This document shows positions 1 through 7,786 of a DNA stretch of 18,848 bases, piece by piece. The stretch covers positions 648 through 19,495 of the forward strand of contig DCZN01000073.1 in the NCBI GenBank assembly GCA_002331625.1, given 5' to 3'. The notes under the pieces were generated by a model. That model saw nothing but the letters and a program-made list of their open reading frames with translations. It was not told the DNA's origin and did no database searches. Position 1 is the stretch's first letter. Every line of letters begins with the position of its first letter. The stretch comes from Nitrospira sp. UBA2083 (GTDB taxonomy: Bacteria; Nitrospirota; Nitrospiria; Nitrospirales; Nitrospiraceae). The translations under genes and the position numbers were made by a program.

Positions 1-909
1 GCGTACACGATCCCGCTCAACCGTTATGACACCACCTTCACCGCCTCCTATCGTCGAAACGAATTCGCGGTCGTCGAGAGCCAGTTTCGCGCGTTGGATA
101 TCAACTCCACATCGGAAATCATCGGGTTCACGCTCCGACAGCCGCTCTACCGAACCGTGACCGACGAAGTCGCTGTCGCCATCACCGGGGAACGCCTCTA
201 TAATAAAGTGACGTCTATTTTTGACAATCCTGGCTCGCCGTCGCCCTTCATCAACGGCTCATCGGACACGGGTGTCAGCTCCGTGAGCGCACTACGCTTC
301 ATTCAGGAGTACGTGCATCGTACAACCACGTCAGTCATTGCGGCACGTTCTCGGTTTTCCGTCGGACTCGATGTGTTGAACGCCACTACGAATTCCGGCG
401 TCTCACCAAGCGGCCCGTTGCCGGACGGACGCTTCTTTTCCTGGTTAGGCCAAATTCAGGGCATCCGACGGTTCGACGACTGGTGGGGCATGCAGCTCTT
501 GGGACAGCTTAATTTACAGTTGGCCAATGATCGGTTGTTTCCGTTGGAGCAGATTCCCCTGGGAGGACGCTTCAGCGTCAGGGGGTATCGAGAAAATACG
601 CTCATCCGGGACAATGGCTTTCTCTTTTCCGTTGAATCACGCTTCCCTTTAATCCGGTATGCGAGCGGTGAGCCGCTGTTACAGTTTGCTCAATTCATAG
701 ACGTCGGGCGAGCGTGGCAAGCCAAGGGGAAAACCGATGACCCTCAGACCTTGGCGAGTGTGGGGCTCGGATTGCGGTGGACTGTCCTGCCAAGAGATCG
801 TGCGCGATTTGAACTCTACTGGGGTGTGCCGCTCAATCACGTGCCTCATCCAGCGGGTAATCTCCAAGACCATGGGATCCATCTTCAAGCGGTCGTCCAA
901 GTCTTTTAA
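1..909 (+). CDS. TpsB-type outer-membrane transporter, ShlB/FhaC/HecB family (3' part, 5' end outside window)
   Basis: The frame is open from base 1, so this is the C-terminal 302 residues of a longer protein; ShlB-family proteins are usually about 550-600 aa. What remains is beta-barrel: alternating polar/hydrophobic strands, the conserved GGRFSVRGY motif (codons at about 568-594) matching the VRGY loop of the Omp85/TpsB superfamily, a FIDVGRAW segment typical of late barrel strands, and a C-terminal VVQVF ending in phenylalanine, the usual outer-membrane assembly signature. TpsB proteins move a large partner (TpsA, often a filamentous haemagglutinin-like adhesin) across the outer membrane; the POTRA domains and any TpsA gene would lie to the left. 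The CHAT gene starts 11 nt downstream, so the two are very likely co-transcribed. The superfamily is clear; the partner is unknown. Confidence 0.88.
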   Translation, partial: AYTIPLNRYDTTFTASYRRNEFAVVESQFRALDINSTSEIIGFTLRQPLYRTVTDEVAVAITGERLYNKVTSIFDNPGSPSPFINGSSDTGVSSVSALRFIQEYVHRTTTSVIAARSRFSVGLDVLNATTNSGVSPSGPLPDGRFFSWLGQIQGIRRFDDWWGMQLLGQLNLQLANDRLFPLEQIPLGGRFSVRGYRENTLIRDNGFLFSVESRFPLIRYASGEPLLQFAQFIDVGRAWQAKGKTDDPQTLASVGLGLRWTVLPRDRARFELYWGVPLNHVPHPAGNLQDHGIHLQAVVQVF

Positions 910-920
910 CAAGAGGTTCC

Positions 921-3254
921 ATGTTTAGATTCGAGCGACCCTTCCTTCATGTTCTTCTACGCAAGACCTGCTGCTTGTTGTTGGCGGCTCTTCCGTTTTT
1001 CGTTGCTGCACCGTCGGAATCCCATGACGTGTCTTCGCCTCCCGGCTCATCGATGAAAAAAGGAGGGCTCGCGTTTGAGCGTGGGGCCTTCAGTGAAGCC
1101 CTGGCTCATTGGAAACAGGCCGCGGACCTCTACAAAGGTTCAGGAAACATCCCGGCCCAGGTCGAGGCCCTGGTGCTCTCGTCCCAGGCCTCCATGGGGT
1201 TGGGGCAATCCAAACAGGCGCTCCAGTCTCTAGAACTGGCGTTGGCGCTCGCACAGAAAAGTGGTGATCCACTTGTGGAGGCCCCCATTCTTGGACACAT
1301 CGGACGAGTCTACTTGGCGCTACGGCAACTTCCTGAGGCGACGGAATACCTCCAGCAGGCATCGGCCTTGGCAAAGAAGCAGAATGCTTCGCCGCTCATG
1401 GCGACCACGCTGAATGAGCTGGGCATTTTGTCGGTATTGAAACAGCAGGACAAGGAGGCACTGGACGCATTCCAGGACAGTGTGACTCACGCTCAGAGCG
1501 CCGGGCTCCCCCTGCTCGCGTCGACAGCCCGCACAAACGCTGCGCGCACGTTGCTGCGACTCAACCAGCCGACCAATAGCCGCCTCGCTCTTGACGCGGC
1601 ACTCGAGCATTTACGGGAGGTGATTCCACCGTCTCGCAATACGTCGCTCGGGTTGATCGGCGTCGCCTTGGCCTATCAACGGCTGGTCCCATTCCTACCG
1701 CAGGAGCGTGACGCTCTCCTCGTGCGTACGGCGGGTGTGCTCCAAGAAGCCGCCACCATCGCCGAGCAGCAGGGTGACAAGCGGACACTGTCCTACGCCC
1801 TCGGGTACCTTGGGCATCTCTACGAAACAGAATTTCGCATGGACGAGGCGTTGCAGCTCACCAGACGAGCGCTGTTTGCCGCGCAGTCGGTGGATGCGCC
1901 TGAATCACTGTATCGCTGGCAGTGGCAATTAGGGCGTCAGCTGGCCGCGACAGGACAATTGGACAACGCCATTGCATCGTACCGGCAAGCGACGGTGACC
2001 CTCCAACCTATCCGTGTGGAGGTCGCACAGGCTTCAGCCGATGGCGCATTCAGTGGGCAAGACACGGTAAAACCCCTATTCTTTGAGCTTGCGGACTTGC
2101 TCCTCCAACGCGCCTCGCTGACGGATGACACCAAGGCGGTCGAGGGCTATCTCCTCTCGGCGCGGGACGCGATCGAAGCCTATAAAACCGCGGAGCTTCG
2201 AGACTACTTCAAAGACGATTGTGTCGACGCGGTTCGTTCGAGACTCACCGCATTCGATCGGTTGTCGCCGGACACCGCCGTGATCTATCCGATCCTCTTC
2301 GGAACCCGGCTGGAAATCCTCCTCAGCCTGCCAACTGGCTTGAAGCGAGTCTCGGTGCCCGTGGCCGCCGATCAACTGACACAGGAAATCCGTGCCTTCC
2401 GTCGATTCGTGGAGAAACGCACCACCCGCGAATATCTCCCTCACGCCCAACAGTTGTACGACTGGTTGATCCGTCCACTCGAAGCCGATCTCTCACGTTT
2501 GAATATCACGACGCTGGTTTTCGTACCGGACAGTGCCCTGCGAACGATTCCGCTGGCCGCGCTCCATGACGGGTCGTCGTTTCTGATCAACAAGTTCGCG
2601 CTGGCCATGACGCCCGGCTTGACCTTGACCGACCCACGCCCGCTCAATCGGGATAAGCTCCGATTCCTCACAGCCGGCCTGACTAAATCCGTGCAAGGGT
2701 TCCCTCCCCTTCCCTATGTGGCAGAAGAGGTGGAGTCCATTCAACAGCTCTACAAAAGTGATCAACTCCTGAACAACGCCTTTCAAGCGTCCAGGCTGGA
2801 ACGGGAATTGCGTGAAGGACGGTATGGAGGCTTGCATATCGCCACGCACGGCAAGTTCTCGACCGACGTGAACGATTCGTTCCTCTTGACCTTTGATGGG
2901 AAACTATCGATGCAGACGCTCGATCAACTGATCGGCCTCTTTCGGTTCCGGCAAGAACCGCTGGAGCTGTTGACCTTGAGCGCCTGCCAAACCGGGGTCG
3001 GCGATGATCGCGCGGCACTCGGTCTGGCCGGCGTGGCGTTGAAAGCCGGTGCCCGAAGCGCCTTGGCGACCCTGTGGTTCATCAACGATGAAGCCTCGGC
3101 GACATTGATCTCCGAATTCTATCGACAACTGCGCAACCCCGCGATCTCAAAAGCGGTGGCGCTCCAGCGCGCGCAGATCAAACTCTTGAACGACCGGATC
3201 TATGAACATCCGGCCTATTGGTCGCCGTTCCTGTTAATGAACAACTGGCTTTGA
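921..3254 (+). CDS. Exported TPR-CHAT domain protein (putative caspase-like protease)
   Basis: 777 aa. ATG at 921 is preceded by an AAGAGG ribosome-binding site (911-916). Residues 1-31 look like a signal peptide (basic start, then CCLLLAALPFFVAA), so the protein is probably exported. Residues about 45-365 contain repeated helical pairs of TPR type. Residues about 450-777 form a CHAT domain: HIATHG places the predicted catalytic histidine at H643, SACQTG places the catalytic cysteine at C689, and the end HPAYWSPFLLMNNW is the usual CHAT terminus. Both dyad residues are present, so peptidase activity is plausible. CHAT proteins are caspase-like, with separase and the CRISPR-associated TPR-CHAT as known examples. 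The neighbours are a TpsB transporter (11 nt upstream) and a DUF928 gene (62 nt downstream), a combination I recall from cyanobacteria and other phyla with two-partner secretion. Substrate is unknown; processing of the secreted partner is one possibility. Confidence 0.9.
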   Translation: MFRFERPFLHVLLRKTCCLLLAALPFFVAAPSESHDVSSPPGSSMKKGGLAFERGAFSEALAHWKQAADLYKGSGNIPAQVEALVLSSQASMGLGQSKQALQSLELALALAQKSGDPLVEAPILGHIGRVYLALRQLPEATEYLQQASALAKKQNASPLMATTLNELGILSVLKQQDKEALDAFQDSVTHAQSAGLPLLASTARTNAARTLLRLNQPTNSRLALDAALEHLREVIPPSRNTSLGLIGVALAYQRLVPFLPQERDALLVRTAGVLQEAATIAEQQGDKRTLSYALGYLGHLYETEFRMDEALQLTRRALFAAQSVDAPESLYRWQWQLGRQLAATGQLDNAIASYRQATVTLQPIRVEVAQASADGAFSGQDTVKPLFFELADLLLQRASLTDDTKAVEGYLLSARDAIEAYKTAELRDYFKDDCVDAVRSRLTAFDRLSPDTAVIYPILFGTRLEILLSLPTGLKRVSVPVAADQLTQEIRAFRRFVEKRTTREYLPHAQQLYDWLIRPLEADLSRLNITTLVFVPDSALRTIPLAALHDGSSFLINKFALAMTPGLTLTDPRPLNRDKLRFLTAGLTKSVQGFPPLPYVAEEVESIQQLYKSDQLLNNAFQASRLERELREGRYGGLHIATHGKFSTDVNDSFLLTFDGKLSMQTLDQLIGLFRFRQEPLELLTLSACQTGVGDDRAALGLAGVALKAGARSALATLWFINDEASATLISEFYRQLRNPAISKAVALQRAQIKLLNDRIYEHPAYWSPFLLMNNWL

Positions 3255-3316
3255 TGAGAAATCGCGATCTGTCTGCTTGTGCGCCAGAGATCGATCGAAG
3301 CCGGGAAGGAGCCGTC

Positions 3317-4072
3317 ATGAATATCCGTTATACGTATTCGTTCCTTGGAGTTGGCCTGGCCATCAGTATGCTAAGCTTCGCCACGACGGGAATCGCGGCC
3401 GATACGCCGACAGCGCTGCACGGCGGTCAACAAGAAGAGGTTCAATTACCCGTCTACACCCCACCCAAAAAGCTCATCCCGCGTGCCCGCGTCGGCGGCA
3501 CACTGCGCGGGACGGACAGTACTGAAACAGAAATCGTTGCGCTGGTTCCGGACCATGTCGGCCTGACGGTCAAGCAGACCCCGACGCTGAATTGGTTTCT
3601 TTCGAAACCGACGCCGTATCCATTGAAATTCACCATCAACGACGACCGAAAGGTACGCCCCATCTACGAAGGCTCCCTCGCAACGCCACCGGCTGCGGGT
3701 GTGCAAAGCATTGACCTGAAGGCCTTGGGGCTCACACTCGAGCCCAACGTGCAATACCGCTGGTTCGTGTCGGCCAGCCCCAGTTTAGAATCCCCCTCTC
3801 GGGATATCGTTGCGGGTGGAATGATCGAGCGATGCGAATTCAGTGAATGCCTCACGGTCACCTCTGTGAATGTGACCTGCGACCGAGAAAGCGTCCGCAC
3901 GAATGCCCTGATCGGATTCTGGTACGATGCCATGGGCTGTGTCTGTTCATTGATCGAGAAAGAACCAGCCGACCCATCGCTCCGAAGGCTACGTGCCGCC
4001 CTCCTGAGGCAAGTCGGACTCAACGGTGTGGCCGACTGGGATCTCAGCTCCATTCAGAGTAGAGCTCGATAG
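3317..4072 (+). CDS. Exported DUF928 family protein
   Basis: 251 aa. The frame is open further upstream (possible starts near 3218 and 3254), but ATG 3317 has an AAGGAG Shine-Dalgarno at 3306-3311 with a six-base spacer. It also begins a clean signal peptide (MNIRYTYSFLGVGLAISMLS, with an Ala-Ala cleavage region near residue 28). The core, residues about 55-172, matches DUF928 as I know it: an RARVGGTLRG segment, VALVP, GLTVKQTPTLNWF, a Y-x-W strand motif (YRW, about 147-149) and a closing GGMIER. The last 80 residues add four cysteines (C173, C178, C188, C208, plus C210 close by) and a helical tail. DUF928 proteins have no assigned activity; the family is frequently encoded beside CHAT and TpsB genes. 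Likely periplasmic accessory of the same secretion locus. The role is inferred only from context. Confidence 0.8.
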   Translation: MNIRYTYSFLGVGLAISMLSFATTGIAADTPTALHGGQQEEVQLPVYTPPKKLIPRARVGGTLRGTDSTETEIVALVPDHVGLTVKQTPTLNWFLSKPTPYPLKFTINDDRKVRPIYEGSLATPPAAGVQSIDLKALGLTLEPNVQYRWFVSASPSLESPSRDIVAGGMIERCEFSECLTVTSVNVTCDRESVRTNALIGFWYDAMGCVCSLIEKEPADPSLRRLRAALLRQVGLNGVADWDLSSIQSRAR

Positions 4073-4425
4073 CCAACACAGCAGCTTGGTTGAAGTTTTG
4101 GCTTGACTCCACTGACTGAATCTATTTGGATTCACGGTGAATCTATTTGGATACATCTAGTCGCCTCAATACTCATGGAATTTGCTCCAGGCCGGAGTAT
4201 AGCCTCCATGAACAGAGCGCTTTTGCATCCCTCAAGACATACTCTGCTGTCGGCATAGCGATTGCTCCATCACCATATTCCAGCAACAGCCCGCATCGTG
4301 CGGAGGACCGTGTGAGGGGAGACTGACTGATAACCGCGTTGGCAAGGGCCACAACCGACGAGCAGACGATACCATATCCTGCTTCACATGGTGCGAGATA
4401 TGACTTCCGCGCTGCTCATGCCATC
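4073..4425. other. Intergenic region between the CHAT/DUF928 locus and the first signalling operon
   Basis: No convincing gene is seen here; the stretch probably carries the end of one operon and the control region of the next. It holds a TTGACT -35-like hexamer (4103-4108) with only a weak TTGGAT partner 17 nt downstream. It also holds the repeat/palindrome element described separately. I found no strong hairpin followed by a T-run, so no terminator is called. GAGGGGAG (4314-4321) resembles a ribosome-binding site but is too far (over 15 nt) from the TTG at 4339. Confidence 0.5.
4117..4152. promoter_or_regulatory. Tandem 15-bp direct repeat enclosing a perfect dyad; candidate operator
   Basis: TGAATCTATTTGGAT occurs twice, at 4117-4131 and 4138-4152, with starts 21 bp apart, about two helical turns. 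Between the copies, GATTCAC-G-GTGAATC (4129-4143) is a perfect 7+7 dyad with a one-base centre. Helical phasing plus dyad symmetry is what a dimeric DNA-binding regulator site looks like. It lies about 280 bp upstream of the first binding-protein start and about 45 bp past the DUF928 stop. The regulator is unknown. Confidence 0.45.
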
Positions 4426-5388
4426 ATGACTTTTTGCGCAGACCGGCAACACATTGCGGCGCGAACTCTGTTTTCTTGGATGGTCTGTCTCGTGCTGACC
4501 ACTGTGTTGGAGGCGGTTCCCCTCACCATTCATGCTGCCGGTCTCGAAATTGCTATCCTGAAATCATCCGATCTCAAGGCGTATAACGAGGCCATAGAAG
4601 GATTCAAGGCGACGGCACCTGGAGCGGCTATCTTTGCCGAATATGATCTGCGTGGTGACCTCGAGCGTGGGAAACAGCTGGCGAGAAAGATCCGCACCTC
4701 AGACACTTCAGTGGTGGTGGCCGTCGGACTCAAGGCAGCCTTGGCGGCACAACTGGAAATTGCGAATATTCCAATCCTGTACATGATGATTCTCGACCCC
4801 ATGAAGCATCACCTCACCGCGACCAATATGACCGGCGTCCTTTTGGAGATCCCAGCAGATCGTCAATTCAAAATCATACGCTCTTTCTTGCCCACTCTCC
4901 ATCGGGTCGGCCTATTGTACGATCCCGAAAAGACCGCAGCAAAATTGAAAGAAGCCGAATCACGAGTTTCCACCCAAGAGTTTCATGTGCAGGGATTTCC
5001 CGTCACACATGAGAAGGACATTCCTCAGCAACTACGCGCGCTCCTGCTCGAATCAGACGCGTTGTGGCTCGTGCCGGACTCAACCGTGCTGACGGATGAA
5101 TCCATTCGGTTTATCCTCGAGTCGGCAGTGGCCAAACAGGTTCCCGTCATCGGATTTTCGACAGAGCTCACGCGCCTTGGCGCACTGCTCAGCCTATCGG
5201 TCGATTACGGCGAGGTAGGCCGTGAAGCAGGGCTCCTGGCCAAACGCATGCTGAACGGTGAACCATCATTCCCACTGAAGCCGATCTCGGTCCAGCGCAT
5301 CAGAATCACGGTAAATCAGAAAACCGCGCGTTATTTGGGCATCACAATTCCAAAAGACCTTGAAGGGCTCATCGACGAAACGTATTGA
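4426..5388 (+). CDS. Periplasmic ABC_sub_bind-type substrate-binding protein (copy 1)
   Basis: 320 aa from the chosen ATG. The frame can be extended to a TTG at 4339, adding 29 residues, but ATG 4426 gives a sensible export signal: a basic/polar start, the hydrophobic stretch LFSWMVCLVLTTVLEAVPLTI and an HAAG cleavage region. Neither start has a good Shine-Dalgarno, so the start is uncertain. The mature part opens with the strand EIAILKS and has a two-lobed type I periplasmic-binding layout, with AVGLKAALAAQLEI, NMTGVLLEIPADRQ, RVGLLYDPE and VPVIGFSTEL blocks typical of PF04392 (TrpX-like) proteins. No permease or ATPase gene follows; instead a membrane histidine kinase starts 10 nt downstream, so a sensory role is more likely than transport. 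It is paralogous to the protein at 15920-16924. The ligand cannot be read from the sequence; known PF04392 members include aromatic amino-acid binders. Confidence 0.87.
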   Translation: MTFCADRQHIAARTLFSWMVCLVLTTVLEAVPLTIHAAGLEIAILKSSDLKAYNEAIEGFKATAPGAAIFAEYDLRGDLERGKQLARKIRTSDTSVVVAVGLKAALAAQLEIANIPILYMMILDPMKHHLTATNMTGVLLEIPADRQFKIIRSFLPTLHRVGLLYDPEKTAAKLKEAESRVSTQEFHVQGFPVTHEKDIPQQLRALLLESDALWLVPDSTVLTDESIRFILESAVAKQVPVIGFSTELTRLGALLSLSVDYGEVGREAGLLAKRMLNGEPSFPLKPISVQRIRITVNQKTARYLGITIPKDLEGLIDETY

Positions 5389-5398
5389 GTGATCCAGT

Positions 5399-7723
5399 AT
5401 GGACACCATCCTCCACACTCAACAGGCTGCCACGACCGGGCGACCGACTCGTTTCCTCGGCCTCCGTCTCAAGTTTGTCTTGTTGTCCAGCCTCATTCTC
5501 ACCGTCACCTGCTCGACCTTGAGCTGGTATTTCATCGAGACTCGACGCCAGGCGATGACGGAAAATTTGGAGGAGCTTGGGACCATCCTACTTACCAACA
5601 CGGTACGCAACGAGCATTTTCGGATCGCCGGGGTTGTGCTTGAGGATCACATCACACTGGGTCAGTTTATGACGAGCCTGATGGCAATCGACCATGTCGT
5701 CTATGTGGTCATTGCCGGGTCCGATGGTCGCATCCTCGACCAACAGAGCAAGCGCTCACATCATTCGTCAAGTGGTTCGGCTCAAGATTCCCCACAACCA
5801 CTCTACCCGAACGACCAACTCTCAGAGTCGTTGTTTCGAACCCCTCTGACAGCGCCACTCATCACCAAACTCGTGTTGTCGCCGGAACAACGATTCATCC
5901 CTCACGATGAGGCTTCAGACTGGCTCCTGTCATTTCTCCTGCGAAAGGAAACCGTGTTTGATTTTTCCATGCCGGTGCTGCGTGGAACGTCCACAATCAT
6001 GTCCCATCCTCAGCGCGCTGTGGAATTGGAAGAGGCCGGCAGTGTGACGAGACCGACAAACATCGCACCGGTCGTCGGGGTCGTGCGCATCGGAATCACC
6101 GACGCGCAGGCCAAACAGGCCCTACTCATGATCGTTCAGAATGTCTCCATTCTTACGATGCTGATTATCGCAGCAGGGATACTCGGAGCCCACTTCCTCA
6201 CCTCTCGCATCACGACTCCACTGCGAAGTCTTGCAGCCGCGACTCGCCAACTCGCGGAAGGACAGGAAAGCACGGCTTTCCTTGCTCCTGCCAGCAATGA
6301 TGAAGTGGGCCAGCTCACCCGAGCATACAATGCCATGATGCAATCCCTGCATGATCGCAATCAGGCGATTACCAGGAATCTTGATACCATACGACAGCAG
6401 GTCAGGCAATTGACCACAGCCCATCAGGCCAGCACCGCTATCGCGAGTACTACCGTGACGGATTTGGACCAACTTCTCGATGCAGTGCTTCACCTGCTGG
6501 TTGAAAACCTTGGCTTCCCCAGGATGTCAGTGTTGCTATATCATGCGAACCGTAACTGTGCATCTTTTGCAAAGATTGTTGGTGTTACACCTGAGGTTCA
6601 GGCGGCATTACGCCAACTTGAAATCCCCATTAATAGCGGCAGTATTACTGCTGATCTCCTCATTCACGGCAAACCATTATTGATACATGATATCGAAGCC
6701 GTCGCTCATCGCTTCTACCCACCGGTTCTTGAAGTGATGCGCCGATCCGGTACGCGCTCAATCGTATGCGTACCTCTGCAGAGTCATGCAAAAATTCTCG
6801 GCTACCTGGCTTGTAGTCGTGGCTCGCTTCGGTGTAGTGAGGAGGATCTGGATATCCTGGTGACTATCGCAGGCCATGTCGCGGCGGCCATCGACAATGC
6901 CAAGGCCTATTCCGATCTGGCCGAGCTGACTCAGCATCTGGAAGAGCGCATCACGCAGCGCACGGAGGAACTGTCTCAGGCCAATGCACAGCTCCAGGAA
7001 CATGATCGGCGGCGCTCGACATTTCTGTCCGTCGTCTCACACGAACTGCGAACTCCCATGACGGCCATTCGGAGCTTTGCAGAGAACATGCTGGACGGTA
7101 TCACAGGCCCGCTGACCGATCTGCAACGGACTTACCTCACACGCGTACAGCACAATGTCGCACGGCTGAACAGAATCATCGCTCAGTTGCTGGATTGGTC
7201 TCGTCTTGATACCAAACGGGTCGAGCTGCGCCTGGAGCGCGTGTGCCTCCATCACATCGCCACGATTGTGGCAGACAGCTTGCAGATGCTTGCTTCAGAA
7301 AAGCAGGTCACCCTGACCGTATCGCCAATCGAGTCGCTTCCGCCCGTTCGAGGGGATCGCGACAAACTCGAACAGATTTTTGTCAATCTGATCGGCAATG
7401 CCATCAAGTTCACGGCACCAGGTGGGCAGGTACTCGTGGAATCATCCGTAACGTCACCGGGCTTTGTACAGGTCTGTGTGGCCGATAGCGGGTGTGGGAT
7501 CGATGAGGCTCACCTTCCGGATATTTTCGAGGAGTTTTCAAAAGTCCCGTCGGCGATGCCGGCTTCGCAAGGCGCTCAACTTGGCCTCTGCATTACGAAG
7601 ACGCTCGTGAGCATGCACCAGGGTCAGATTTGGGTAGAGAGTCAACCAAATACCGGGTCTCGCTTTTACTTTGCACTGCCGATTGCTGAATCACCGGATG
7701 AGTCGACAACAATAACAGCGTGA
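5399..7723 (+). CDS. Membrane histidine kinase with periplasmic sensor, HAMP and GAF domains
   Basis: 774 aa; ATG 5399 lies 10 nt after the upstream stop, suggesting translational coupling (no strong ribosome-binding site). Domains in order: TM1 about 24-45; periplasmic sensor about 46-242, including an IDHVVYVVIAGSDGRIL strand-turn-strand of PAS/Cache-like type; TM2 about 243-265; HAMP about 266-320; GAF about 345-503; a coiled-coil linker about 505-540; HisKA with VVSHELRTP (phospho-acceptor H548); HATPase_c about 653-762 with N box NLIGNAIKF (N663, N667) and DSGCG (696-700). The G2 box is unusual: GAQLGL instead of the usual GxGLGL, with Gln at 727 in place of glycine. The upstream binding protein and downstream NtrC-type regulator make this the middle of a three-gene signalling operon. 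The GAF-coding stretch is lower in GC than the kinase part. Confidence 0.92.
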   Translation: MDTILHTQQAATTGRPTRFLGLRLKFVLLSSLILTVTCSTLSWYFIETRRQAMTENLEELGTILLTNTVRNEHFRIAGVVLEDHITLGQFMTSLMAIDHVVYVVIAGSDGRILDQQSKRSHHSSSGSAQDSPQPLYPNDQLSESLFRTPLTAPLITKLVLSPEQRFIPHDEASDWLLSFLLRKETVFDFSMPVLRGTSTIMSHPQRAVELEEAGSVTRPTNIAPVVGVVRIGITDAQAKQALLMIVQNVSILTMLIIAAGILGAHFLTSRITTPLRSLAAATRQLAEGQESTAFLAPASNDEVGQLTRAYNAMMQSLHDRNQAITRNLDTIRQQVRQLTTAHQASTAIASTTVTDLDQLLDAVLHLLVENLGFPRMSVLLYHANRNCASFAKIVGVTPEVQAALRQLEIPINSGSITADLLIHGKPLLIHDIEAVAHRFYPPVLEVMRRSGTRSIVCVPLQSHAKILGYLACSRGSLRCSEEDLDILVTIAGHVAAAIDNAKAYSDLAELTQHLEERITQRTEELSQANAQLQEHDRRRSTFLSVVSHELRTPMTAIRSFAENMLDGITGPLTDLQRTYLTRVQHNVARLNRIIAQLLDWSRLDTKRVELRLERVCLHHIATIVADSLQMLASEKQVTLTVSPIESLPPVRGDRDKLEQIFVNLIGNAIKFTAPGGQVLVESSVTSPGFVQVCVADSGCGIDEAHLPDIFEEFSKVPSAMPASQGAQLGLCITKTLVSMHQGQIWVESQPNTGSRFYFALPIAESPDESTTITA

Positions 7724-7786
7724 ATCAGTGGCCATACGACTGTTGGCAGAGTAGGTCAGTGTCTATCCAGAAAGGAGTGCCCTTTC

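Noticed and set aside
4087..4102. Possible sigma-54 promoter (TTGG...GGC) upstream of the first signalling operon
   Set aside because: The GG and GC are 11 bases apart rather than the invariant 10, so it does not meet the -24/-12 geometry.
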